This document shows, piece after piece, positions 7,869-16,040 of a DNA stretch of 64,000 nt (its first letter is position 1; every line of letters starts with the position of its first letter). A model generated the notes under the pieces. That model was not told the origin of the DNA. It saw only the letters and a list, made by a program, of their open reading frames with translations, and ran no database searches. This stretch comes from an uncultured Bacteroidales bacterium (GTDB lineage: Bacteria; Bacteroidota; Bacteroidia; Bacteroidales; F082), in assembly GCA_900317155.1 (NCBI GenBank), contig ONFO01000012.1, positions 1-64,000 of the forward strand, written 5' to 3'. A program made the translations under genes and the position numbers.

Positions 7869-8873
7869 ATGACGCAAAGCGTGTCAAAATGGATTACTGA
7901 AGAAGCCGAACGAGTGGGCTTTGATGCTTGCGGCATTGCAAAAGCGACAGCTCTGGATGAAGAGTCGGCACATGTGGAGCAATGGCTTGAAGGCAAACGT
8001 GAAGGCGAGATGGGTTACCTGACCCGCAACAAAGAAAAGCGTTACGACCCACGTCTCTTAGTGGAAGGTACGAAATCCATTGTCACCGTACTTTACAATT
8101 ATTTTCCCAAGCAGGAAATCGGTAGTTCAAGCAAGTATAAAATTGCAAAATATGCTTACGGTAGCGACTATCACGATGTCTTGAAACGTAAAATGCGGCA
8201 GCTTTTGGCACGCATTGAGACACAAACCGGAAAGTTGGAAGGCGTACGTATATTTGTAGATTCTGCGCCTGTACTCGACCGCGCCTGGGCGGTACGTTGC
8301 GGCTTGGGCTTTATCGGCAAAAACACCACATTAATCCATCCTCCATTGTCGTTGACTGCGTCTCGCAGTCAAACTTATGAAAAAGGACAAACTGCGGGAC
8401 GCAGTTTGCGACAATGTGGAGGTTCGTTTTTCTTCATCGGACATCTGTTTCTGCCCATAGAATTGGCGGAGACAGGAAAACCTTTGACCAACCATTGCGG
8501 TCGATGCACCAAATGCCTTGACGCTTGTCCCACAGGCGCTTTGGAGGCCCCTTTCCACATCGATGCCCGCAAGTGCATCTCCTATTTGACCATTGAATAC
8601 AAAGGCAGCCTTGCTGGGATTGACCCAAAGACCTTTAAAGGCTGGATGTACGGTTGCGACATCTGTCAAGATGTGTGTCCATACAACCGTTTCGCCCTAC
8701 CCAATATAGAGCCTGAGTTTCAACCTTCAGAGCAATTGTTGGCAATGGACGATGACGATTGGAAAAAACTGAATCAAGCTGATTTTGAGTCACTTTTCAA
8801 GCACTCCGCCGTGATACGCGCTGGTTATGAAGGGTTGAAAAGGAATATCGAATTTATCTCAAGGGAGAGTTGA
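7869..8873 (+). CDS. queG: Epoxyqueuosine reductase QueG with in-frame palindrome insertion
   Basis: QueG is a cobalamin- and [4Fe-4S]-dependent enzyme that reduces epoxyqueuosine to queuosine in tRNA. Seen here are the catalytic segment VDSAPVLDRAWAVRCGLGFI, the GKNT motif, and two ferredoxin-type cysteine clusters (CGRCTKCLDACPTGAL and CDICQDVCPYNRF). The length of 334 residues is about 25 longer than expected. Residues ~159-183, between IHPP and GSFFFIG where the family is normally contiguous, are encoded by a 73-bp inverted repeat (8344-8416). The frame stays open, so a functional protein with an extra surface loop is likely. The gene overlaps the convergent barrel gene by 20 bases. Confidence 0.93.
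   Translation: MTQSVSKWITEEAERVGFDACGIAKATALDEESAHVEQWLEGKREGEMGYLTRNKEKRYDPRLLVEGTKSIVTVLYNYFPKQEIGSSSKYKIAKYAYGSDYHDVLKRKMRQLLARIETQTGKLEGVRIFVDSAPVLDRAWAVRCGLGFIGKNTTLIHPPLSLTASRSQTYEKGQTAGRSLRQCGGSFFFIGHLFLPIELAETGKPLTNHCGRCTKCLDACPTGALEAPFHIDARKCISYLTIEYKGSLAGIDPKTFKGWMYGCDICQDVCPYNRFALPNIEPEFQPSEQLLAMDDDDWKKLNQADFESLFKHSAVIRAGYEGLKRNIEFISRES
8344..8416. repeat. 73-bp palindromic element inside queG
   Basis: The ends are a perfect inverted repeat, CATTGTCG and CGACAATG. The arms continue with ACTGCGTCTCGCAGT on the left and ACTGCGGGACGCAGT on the right, so each arm is itself a small hairpin and the two arms pair with each other. The loop is about 14 bases. It reads through queG in frame without a stop. 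Its core resembles the intergenic elements at 17649 and 25742 (GACTGCGAGAC-type units). Confidence 0.85.
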
Positions 8874-9504
8874 TGTTATAGGTCAACGTAAACTGGATGA
8901 CCTTGTTATAATACTGGTTATAGAACCACCCTGGATTGCCCGTGAAGCGGCACGGCACAACGGAATACATAAAGCGAGCGCCGACGCCCCAATGATCGCC
9001 GAGAGCAAAATGAACACCTCCATTGGCTGTCATGGAGAAGAAATTCCAACGTGATGTAGTTACTTCATAATCAGCATCCACGTCTTCAGTGGCCCTCAAA
9101 CGGATATCAACACTGACACCCGCCTCCAAAGCAATAAAATCCAATGGCCGACCATTGACGCGGAAATATCCCAAATCGTATCGCAACATCAATGGAATCT
9201 CGGCGTAATGTAAACGCAGACTGTAAGGATTGTAATAATACTCCGTCACCTCCTTATGCGAAGAATGGGCACCAAGAAGAGAGTACTTTAACTCCATCTG
9301 TGTTGAGAGATGGTCATCCAAGGGCAAATTCACGTATGCCCCTGCCGTAAAGCCCAACTGATGAAAACCTGCATAACGGTCGCCATCCACTTGGCAGAAA
9401 GTAGGACCAACGATGAGTCCTCCATTAAAAGATTGGCAGAAAGTTACCTTAACTCCTGCGAACAAAAAGATGAATAATGCAAAAGAGCATAACTGTTTTT
9501 TCAT
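8854..9504 (-). CDS. Outer membrane beta-barrel protein
   Basis: This 216-residue protein has a signal peptide (MKKQLCSFALFIFLFAGVKV, cut near FCQ) and a porin-like barrel with strands such as LRLHYAEIPLMLRYDL and a C-terminal IQFTLTYNI. It belongs to the same general group as the protein at 7131. I use the ATG at 9504; the longer frame begins with TTG. The start lies 15 bases after the stop of the mltF-like gene, so the two are probably cotranscribed. Its 3' end overlaps queG tail-to-tail by 20 bases. The function beyond an outer-membrane barrel is unknown. Confidence 0.75.
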   Translation of the reverse strand: MKKQLCSFALFIFLFAGVKVTFCQSFNGGLIVGPTFCQVDGDRYAGFHQLGFTAGAYVNLPLDDHLSTQMELKYSLLGAHSSHKEVTEYYYNPYSLRLHYAEIPLMLRYDLGYFRVNGRPLDFIALEAGVSVDIRLRATEDVDADYEVTTSRWNFFSMTANGGVHFALGDHWGVGARFMYSVVPCRFTGNPGWFYNQYYNKVIQFTLTYNINSPLR

Positions 9505-9518
9505 ATCAATTTCGTTTT

Positions 9519-10991
9519 TCAATCCAATAAAGCTTGATAATGATGGTATCTATCCATGATTTCCTCAACAAAACGGTAGGTTTGGGTGCCTCTCAAAAAA
9601 CCACTTTTGCAACAGGTGTCATTGAGATATTTCGATTTGTTTAGGATATAATAATCAACATTGTCGTCCCACAAGTCAGGGGCCTTGCCATATTTCTGAG
9701 CGAGCCGTTGCGCATCATAAACATGGCCCAAACCCGCATTGTAGGCAGCCAAAATGAACTTCACCCGCTCCAGACTATCAACAACCTTGTTTTTCAACGA
9801 CTTGTCCAAATACGAAATAAGCTTTCCGCCCGCGTCTAATTGTTCTTCGACTGATGAATCATAGTCGATTCCGTATCTTTTCATCACCGAAGGCATCAGC
9901 TGCATCAGTCCGAAAGCCCCTTTCTCGCTTTCCAAATCCACTTTAAAGCGCGATTCTTGGTAAATCAAAGCTGCCAGCAAACGCCAATCCCAGCCAATTT
10001 TTTTGGCTGTTTTCTTAATGGAGTTGTCAAAAGACGACAAGCGTTTATTCGATTCCTCGCGTCTTGACGAAATATACTTGCCATTCTTCACATAGCGCAA
10101 CATCACCTTCCTGAGGTGCTTTTGCTCGGCGTTGTCAATCCAATCGTTCAAAGCCTTTAGAAGTGATGTATCGTTGTTTTGCTGCTTAATCGCCCACCCA
10201 ATGGGCTGTTCCAAGCTGATAGCAAGTTTCGTATCCACACTGTTGAGATTATAGGAAGCCATTCTCGCAATATATTCATCCACAACGGTATAGTCAATTT
10301 GACCTTCGTTCACCAAACGCATCAGCTCGACAGGGTTGAGTGTATCGCATTCCACCACATAGATGGTGTCGCCGATTTCTTCTGAAAGGTGTTCCAACAC
10401 TTTTGCGGAATGAAGTCCTTTGGTCACATGCACAGTTTTTCCTGCCAAGTCGAGCGGTGAGCGCAGCAATTGGCTTTCGATTTCGTTTTTCGTCGACATC
10501 GAGCCCCAGTCCTTAGGCATTCGCTGAACGAGAACACTTTTCTGAGTAAAGATTGGATTCGAAAGCAAGTATTTCTTTTTCAGTTGTTTGGTCAAGCCAA
10601 CACCAGTAGCCAACACATCTACCCGTTTTGAATCCAGCAATCTGAAACAGCTATCCATGTTATCGTTCACAATCATCTCAAGTTTCAAATCGTAGGTGTC
10701 GCAAAAATCCTTCAGCAATTCGTATTCAAAACCCGAAGGATGATTGTTATACATATTATAATTAATATCGCTGCAATTGGTCACCGCAACCAAGACACCT
10801 CGTTCTTGAAGATGTTCAAAAACCGTTAAAGTGTCTTCTGGCATTTGGAGCTCCTCCGTCACTGTTTCCTCTTGTTTTTCATCAGATTTATCGATTTCAT
10901 TTTCTTTTGACTTGCCCACATTATCGCAAGAGTAAAGGAAACAAAATGAAACAATGATTCCTAAAATAACGAATGTTTTTATCTTCATCAT
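9519..10991 (-). CDS. mltF: Membrane-bound lytic murein transglycosylase F-like lipoprotein
   Basis: This 490-residue lipoprotein has a lipobox ending FLYSC. A periplasmic solute-binding-protein-type domain (about residues 60-290) is followed by an SLT lysozyme-like domain (about 320-450). The catalytic Glu is in LIYQESRF, with the family motif GAFGLMQLMP and the later AAYNAGLGHV. This is the MltF architecture: it cleaves peptidoglycan to 1,6-anhydro-muropeptides at the outer-membrane inner face, and the binding domain modulates activity. The start is chosen at the ATG pair 10991/10988 because the lipoprotein signal begins there; the longer frame to 11114 would run into the divergent promoter region. 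Confidence 0.9.
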   Translation of the reverse strand: MMKIKTFVILGIIVSFCFLYSCDNVGKSKENEIDKSDEKQEETVTEELQMPEDTLTVFEHLQERGVLVAVTNCSDINYNMYNNHPSGFEYELLKDFCDTYDLKLEMIVNDNMDSCFRLLDSKRVDVLATGVGLTKQLKKKYLLSNPIFTQKSVLVQRMPKDWGSMSTKNEIESQLLRSPLDLAGKTVHVTKGLHSAKVLEHLSEEIGDTIYVVECDTLNPVELMRLVNEGQIDYTVVDEYIARMASYNLNSVDTKLAISLEQPIGWAIKQQNNDTSLLKALNDWIDNAEQKHLRKVMLRYVKNGKYISSRREESNKRLSSFDNSIKKTAKKIGWDWRLLAALIYQESRFKVDLESEKGAFGLMQLMPSVMKRYGIDYDSSVEEQLDAGGKLISYLDKSLKNKVVDSLERVKFILAAYNAGLGHVYDAQRLAQKYGKAPDLWDDNVDYYILNKSKYLNDTCCKSGFLRGTQTYRFVEEIMDRYHHYQALLD

Positions 10992-11067
10992 ATAGCGTTT
11001 TGGCGCGGTAAAAATACAAAAATTTATTTTTTGCATGAAAAAAGAGCCTAGATTGGGGGTAAATTTG

Positions 11068-11076
11068 TATTTTTGT
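11068..11076 (+). promoter_or_regulatory. -7 element for the acyltransferase gene
   Basis: TATTTTTGT lies 20 bases before the ATG at 11097. The 105-base gap between divergent genes (10992-11096) also holds a weaker minus-strand candidate, TATTTTTAC (11008-11016), for the mltF-like gene. Confidence 0.5.
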
Positions 11077-11096
11077 AAACTTATTTTGCAACGAAA

Positions 11097-12386
11097 ATGG
11101 CCAAGAAAATACAAGACCCTGACTTTTGGTATAGCTTATTGTTACCTTATGTAAACTGGCACACACGTCGGGCATACCGAAGGTTCGAAGTGCATGGGAA
11201 AGAGCATCTTCCAAAAAACAGCGCCGTGATTTTTGGTGTCAACCACAGCAACACACTGATGGATGCCTTGGTCTTGCTAGCATCGAACAATGCGAAAAAA
11301 GTATTCATTGCACGTGGCGACATCTTCAAGAACCCGGCGGTGGCTAAGTTGTTGAACTTCTTCCGTATCTTGCCCATATTCCGCATACGCAACGGCGTGG
11401 CAGCAGTACGCAACAACGACGAATCGCTCAACAAGGCTGTCGATGTCATCCATGACCATGTCGACCTTTACCTCTTCCCCGAAGGTACCCATCGCACCAA
11501 ACATTCGCTGATGCGCATGGGGAAAGGCTTGTTTCATATTGCCGTCGACGCAAACAAGCAATTTGGTGACAAAAGTCCGGTCTACATCATCCCCACGGCC
11601 ATCGAATATGGCGACTATTTCCGCTTCCGAAGCACAACGATGATCAATTTCGGCCAACCCATCAATGTGACGGAATTCTTCAAGCACACCACTGAAGAAA
11701 ACGAGGCCGCCAACATCAACCTGCTGAAAGACCAACTCCATGACGAAATTTCGAAACTCTTCACCTACATTCCCGACGATGACGACTACGATGCCATTTG
11801 GGAAATCGTGAAGATGAAAAACGAAAAACGCTCTGGCGGTCTTTACAAGAAGATGCTCCGGAATCGAGCTACAGTCGACAAAATATTGGCATTCAAGGAA
11901 AAACAACCCGAAGAAGCCCAAAGCCTTTTCAAACGTGTTATGGACTTCGCAGCCGAACGTAAGCGACAGAAAATTTCCGTCACCTCGACGGCAAAGAAAT
12001 ATCCTTTGCTTGATTCTTTATGGAAACTGGCCGTTTTGCTTATAGGTTTGCCTTATTTTGTAGCATCGGCAGCAGTCAATCTCCCTGTCTGGCTGACCAC
12101 TTTGATTATCAGGGGAAAACTGAAAGACAAAGCCTTCAGCAACACCGTCAGCTTCGGTGTAGAGTTCGTGCTATTTCCCATCATCTTCATCGTGGGCACC
12201 ATCATCCTGTTCTGCAACCTGCCTTGGTATTGGGCCTTGCTCGGAGCAATATTACTCCATTGCTCCTACATGGTATTTGTTGACTATTGCGAACTGTGCC
12301 GACGCTGGATTTCCGATTTGCGCTGGACTTTCAAAACACGCTTGCGCAAACAATACAAAGCATTGAATCTCAACAAACTATTCTAA
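11097..12386 (+). CDS. PlsC-type glycerolipid acyltransferase
   Basis: This is a 429-residue membrane protein. The N-terminal acyltransferase domain has the catalytic NHSNTLMD (HX4D motif, near residue 50), the acceptor-binding LFPEGTHR and a downstream PTAIEYGD segment. The C-terminal part has two or three hydrophobic helices (about 300-400). This suits an enzyme acylating a lysolipid such as lysophosphatidic acid at the inner membrane, but long forms of this family in Bacteroidota may also act on other lipids. It is followed after 10 bases by the phosphoesterase gene, so the two are probably cotranscribed. Confidence 0.85.
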   Translation: MAKKIQDPDFWYSLLLPYVNWHTRRAYRRFEVHGKEHLPKNSAVIFGVNHSNTLMDALVLLASNNAKKVFIARGDIFKNPAVAKLLNFFRILPIFRIRNGVAAVRNNDESLNKAVDVIHDHVDLYLFPEGTHRTKHSLMRMGKGLFHIAVDANKQFGDKSPVYIIPTAIEYGDYFRFRSTTMINFGQPINVTEFFKHTTEENEAANINLLKDQLHDEISKLFTYIPDDDDYDAIWEIVKMKNEKRSGGLYKKMLRNRATVDKILAFKEKQPEEAQSLFKRVMDFAAERKRQKISVTSTAKKYPLLDSLWKLAVLLIGLPYFVASAAVNLPVWLTTLIIRGKLKDKAFSNTVSFGVEFVLFPIIFIVGTIILFCNLPWYWALLGAILLHCSYMVFVDYCELCRRWISDLRWTFKTRLRKQYKALNLNKLF

Positions 12387-12396
12387 AATAATTCCC

Positions 12397-13107
12397 ATGT
12401 CACAACGCTGGATCATTCCTGACATTCATGGCTGCGCCCAAACGGTGAAGGTGCTGCTTGAAAACATGCTCAAGGTCACGAAACACGACCAACTTTACTT
12501 CTTGGGCGACTACATCGACCGCGGTCCCGATGGCAAGGGTGTCATCGACTATCTCATGCAACTGCAAAAGGAAGAATACAACGTTCATTTCATCAAGGGC
12601 AACCATGAGGATATGTGCGTGAAAGCTTTCATGGCAGACCAGAAGAAGAAACTATTCGGTGGCAAGCACACGGAACAAAAGGAATGGGAGGCTGTAGGCG
12701 CCAAAGAAACACTGAAAAGCTTTGGCGTGAAACATCCGCGCGAGATTCCACAAATGTACATCGACTGGATGAATGCCTGCGTGCCTTATATCGAATTGGA
12801 AGAATACATCCTCGTGCATGCCGGCTTGAACTTCAACATTGCCGACCCGTTTGAGGATACCAAAAGCATGATGTGGACCCGTAAGTTCAAGGTCGACTAC
12901 AATAAATCACACGGTAAAAAGATTATCCACGGTCACATCCCCGTCGACTACAGCTTCATCAATTTGGTCATCGAGAACACCCAAAACCACGATTTCATCG
13001 CTTTGGACAATGGCGTTTTCGTGACCGACAAACCTGGATTGGGGAATCTAACTGCGTTTAATCCCGACACCAAGCAGATTATGGCACAGTCGAATATGGA
13101 TTTCTGA
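12397..13107 (+). CDS. Metallophosphoesterase, PPP-type serine/threonine phosphatase-like
   Basis: This 236-residue cytoplasmic protein carries the calcineurin-like metal-binding series: PDIHGC (DxH), GDYIDRGPD (GDxxDRG), GNHED (GNHE), VHAGLNF and GHIPVDY. This is the bacterial PrpA/PrpE-like group, which acts on phosphoproteins or on dinucleoside polyphosphates; the substrate cannot be told from sequence. It abuts the convergent lamin-tail gene with no spacer, the two stop codons being adjacent at 13107/13108. Confidence 0.85.
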   Translation: MSQRWIIPDIHGCAQTVKVLLENMLKVTKHDQLYFLGDYIDRGPDGKGVIDYLMQLQKEEYNVHFIKGNHEDMCVKAFMADQKKKLFGGKHTEQKEWEAVGAKETLKSFGVKHPREIPQMYIDWMNACVPYIELEEYILVHAGLNFNIADPFEDTKSMMWTRKFKVDYNKSHGKKIIHGHIPVDYSFINLVIENTQNHDFIALDNGVFVTDKPGLGNLTAFNPDTKQIMAQSNMDF

Positions 13108-15687
13108 TTAACGCGTTCCGACAACGACTGCGTTTTTGAATTGCTTCACCTTACCTTCGAAATTGAAGACCTCCGTCACGGCGACGTAGACGCCGACGGG
13201 GACCTTGTTGCCGTTGTTGTCAAGGCCGTTCCAGAGGACGCTGCCCTCCTGCCCTACCAGCTCGCCTTTGGCCAGGTGGCGTATTAATTGTCCAGCTACA
13301 TTGAAGATGTAGATGTTCATCGTGTAACCTGCCTCATCGAAATGGTAGTTGATGAAACAGGCATCGTCGAAGCCGTCGCCGTCGGGCGAGAATATGTCGG
13401 GACTGATGGAGATTGCGTCATTGGAAGGCTCAGCGGTTTGCATCATCGAGTTCTCGTAACCCGGCGTGCCGAAATGCGCACTTTCTGCAGCGGAATGCCA
13501 GTTGTTGGCATCCATAGAAGGCTGGTCGAAGGCGACGCGCTCCAAAGCCACGCCTTTCGTGACCTTGAGCAGTGGATAATGCATCTTTTCGGAGAAGGTC
13601 ATTTGGTCGACCACCGTGCCGTCCTTGCCCATTAGGATGGCCGTGCCACCTGCATTGGCATAGCTTGGGAAGGATGCCATCTGTACGAAGTTGTCCGTCG
13701 GGCAGTCGTATTGTTGGCCAACGATTTCGCTGTTGGTGGAGAGCAAAACATAAGTTTTAGGCAGGAACAAACGGCTGTCAGGCGTGATTTCCTTCAAAGT
13801 CGTATCGGCAGGATTGGGAAAGCTCTCCTTGATGACGCCGAGCATCAGAGCGCTGAGGTCGAAGGTCTTATCAGTATTGTTGTAAAGTTCCACATAATCC
13901 ACGCCTGGCGCGATGGGGTCGAAGAGGATTTCGTTAATCAGGATCTCGCCTTCGGAGATGTCGTTCGGGATGCCAAATTGTACATGGGTATCGGATTCAA
14001 TGGTTGTTCCCACGCAGTTGGTCACACCATTAATAATCAAGGTATAGACAATTCCCTGTTCAAAGCCGTGATCAAATTGGAGTTCCACGTAGGTGCCATC
14101 CATGGGGTTGACAACAGTTTGCTGGGGATGTTCGTTCGTCTCTTCCACAAGGAAGTGTTGCGTTTCAAGAAGTTCAGCGGGATTCATTTGTTGGTCGAAC
14201 CACAGTTGGACGATTTGGTTGCCGAACATGCTCACTCGCTCCACTTTGGGAGCCACATTGTTCTCGCCATTCACCGAATTAATGCGGCCTGGCGTGCCAC
14301 CCGAGGCATCTATCGAGACGGTCCAGTTGGAGGCGCCAGCGCAAGGGTTCAACGGGTCGATTTGCTCCACCGACCAGCCGCCGTTGGCCTTGTCGGGGTC
14401 GTGGTACCAGATGTTACTGAAGTTGACGCGAGAAATCAAGATGCCTTCCTTACTATAGAGGTACATCGCCGAAGAGCTGTTGCCCACTGAGAAACTGCTG
14501 AAGCCGATACAGTCGCCATATTGGCGCAACTCGGAAACGGCATCGTTGTGGCAAAGGATGACATAGCCGTGTGGAGCAAGGACAAAGTTGCCAAAAGTAT
14601 TGTCGTTTGAGCCGATTTGTATCTGCCAGTCTTTCAAGTCGATGCCAAACTCCGTGGTGTTGTAGAGCTCCACATACTCCCATTCGGGCAGACCCACCAC
14701 GGGATTCGGATCTGCCATAATCTCGTTGATGACGATATCGTATTCCGAGGCTTCGTAGATGGAAAAGGCCATCGTTGTCGGCTCCATCATGTTGTTCCAC
14801 AGGTCTTTGATACCGCTAACGGTAAGTGTGTAATTAATACCGTTGCCGATTTCGCGTTCGAACTCCAAGACCACTTGAGCTAGATTGGTGCCGAAGCTGA
14901 CCGACATCGGACTACCCAAGCCATTATCCACCGAATAATTGGATGTGTTGAGTGCTGTCGTCTCATTCAGCGCTTCATTAAAGGAGAGTTGCAAATGTGT
15001 CAAGTCGAGCACTTCACAAATCAGCAGTTGGGGTGGCTCGTGGTCGGCAATGCGGGGACCGACATAGACATTGTCGAAATAGATCTTCGTGGCGTTGCTC
15101 GAAGTGAACTTGGACCAAAAGCCGAAGTAGCCGCCACGACCGTAAGTGTCGTCCGCCCTTTGTGCCTCAATGAGATAAATACCCGAGTTGTCGTAGCATG
15201 TCTGAATCATCCAATTGCCTTCGCGGTCGCAGGTGACTTTGACGGAGACTGCGAACGAGGCGGCGATAGCACCTTCCATGCCGCGACAAATTTGCTGTTG
15301 TCCGTCGACATCCTTGCGGAACAAAGTGATGGCATCGTTGCTGCCACCTTCGCCGAAGCGCAGGAAATAACCTTGGGTGACATTTTGCAAGTCAGCGTTA
15401 TCGGCACTCAACCAGACATCCGTATAGTTGTTTCCCGAAGGGGCAAAAGCTTCGCGAATCCAAAACTGCCATTCCATCGACTCATACTCGCTGATGGGCA
15501 AAGAAAGATAGGCTGTACCCTCGCCTTCCGCATTGAGTTGGAGCTGTTTATTGTTATTCACCATATATTGTTCCGTCGTTCCTGACCAAGTAGGGTTTTG
15601 GGTGAAGTCGCCGTCGGAGAAGTCGTCGGTGACTTGGGCGAAGAGAGAAATAGGCAGCAAAAACAGTAGTAAGAGTATCTTTTTCAT
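13108..15687 (-). CDS. Large secreted lamin-tail-domain protein with gliding-motility-type C-terminus
   Basis: This 859-residue protein has a signal peptide (MKKILLLLFLLPISLFAQ). It then has an N-terminal jelly-roll-like region (about 25-210), an SbsA-type Ig-like segment, a lamin tail domain (IVINEIMADPNP onward), another Ig-like segment, a second lamin tail domain (ILINEILFDP), and a C-terminal domain containing ISPDIFSPDGDGFDD and a FlgD-like Ig fold (VLWNGLDNNGNKVPVGVYV). The C-terminal domain is the CHU_C/type-B-like module seen on proteins exported by the Bacteroidota type IX system, so surface location is probable. The start is set at the ATG of the signal peptide, with a -7 element at 15710-15718. 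Confidence 0.85.
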   Translation of the reverse strand: MKKILLLLFLLPISLFAQVTDDFSDGDFTQNPTWSGTTEQYMVNNNKQLQLNAEGEGTAYLSLPISEYESMEWQFWIREAFAPSGNNYTDVWLSADNADLQNVTQGYFLRFGEGGSNDAITLFRKDVDGQQQICRGMEGAIAASFAVSVKVTCDREGNWMIQTCYDNSGIYLIEAQRADDTYGRGGYFGFWSKFTSSNATKIYFDNVYVGPRIADHEPPQLLICEVLDLTHLQLSFNEALNETTALNTSNYSVDNGLGSPMSVSFGTNLAQVVLEFEREIGNGINYTLTVSGIKDLWNNMMEPTTMAFSIYEASEYDIVINEIMADPNPVVGLPEWEYVELYNTTEFGIDLKDWQIQIGSNDNTFGNFVLAPHGYVILCHNDAVSELRQYGDCIGFSSFSVGNSSSAMYLYSKEGILISRVNFSNIWYHDPDKANGGWSVEQIDPLNPCAGASNWTVSIDASGGTPGRINSVNGENNVAPKVERVSMFGNQIVQLWFDQQMNPAELLETQHFLVEETNEHPQQTVVNPMDGTYVELQFDHGFEQGIVYTLIINGVTNCVGTTIESDTHVQFGIPNDISEGEILINEILFDPIAPGVDYVELYNNTDKTFDLSALMLGVIKESFPNPADTTLKEITPDSRLFLPKTYVLLSTNSEIVGQQYDCPTDNFVQMASFPSYANAGGTAILMGKDGTVVDQMTFSEKMHYPLLKVTKGVALERVAFDQPSMDANNWHSAAESAHFGTPGYENSMMQTAEPSNDAISISPDIFSPDGDGFDDACFINYHFDEAGYTMNIYIFNVAGQLIRHLAKGELVGQEGSVLWNGLDNNGNKVPVGVYVAVTEVFNFEGKVKQFKNAVVVGTR

Positions 15688-15709
15688 GGCATTAGCAATT
15701 TTGGGAAGG

Positions 15710-15718
15710 ACAAAAATA
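15710..15718 (-). promoter_or_regulatory. -7 element for the lamin-tail protein
   Basis: The minus strand reads TATTTTTGT, 22 bases before the ATG at 15687. Confidence 0.55.
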
Positions 15719-16040
15719 GTAATTTTTGTGGATTGTAACATAAAAAATTACTATTCCGATTCGATTTCCTGACTTATCGCTGATTGAAAATCGCTAACTC
15801 AAGTGCGGAAAGTGGTATTAAAAACCATGTTTCCGCACCTGAGTTTCGAATTTTTAGGCATAAAGATAGATTTTGACTATTCTTTTTATCACACTTCAAA
15901 TACTTACAAAGATGAAAACAACAAAAAAACTCCTATTTTTATAACTACCTGTTGCTGATTAAATAATCTTTACTTTTTTTGCAGCATCGTTGCGGATTTT
16001 TCAAGAATATCCGCAATCATGTTGCGGATTTTCCAGCTTC
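15719..16040. other. Gene-free stretch with two hairpins
   Basis: No convincing gene is present in this stretch of about 320 bases. It holds an inverted repeat at 15797-15844 (arms ACTCAAGTGCGGAAA and TTTCCGCACCTGAGT, one mismatch). A shorter hairpin lies at 15990-16016 (TTGCGGAT/ATCCGCAA), with a third copy of TTGCGGAT at 16022-16029. The second is close to the end of the transporter gene and could help end its transcript. The remainder is AT-rich. Confidence 0.6.

Noticed and set aside
13711..14490. A 259-codon plus-strand frame opposite the large lamin-tail protein
   Set aside because: It is antisense to a well-supported gene with repeated domains; it shows no promoter or family signature.
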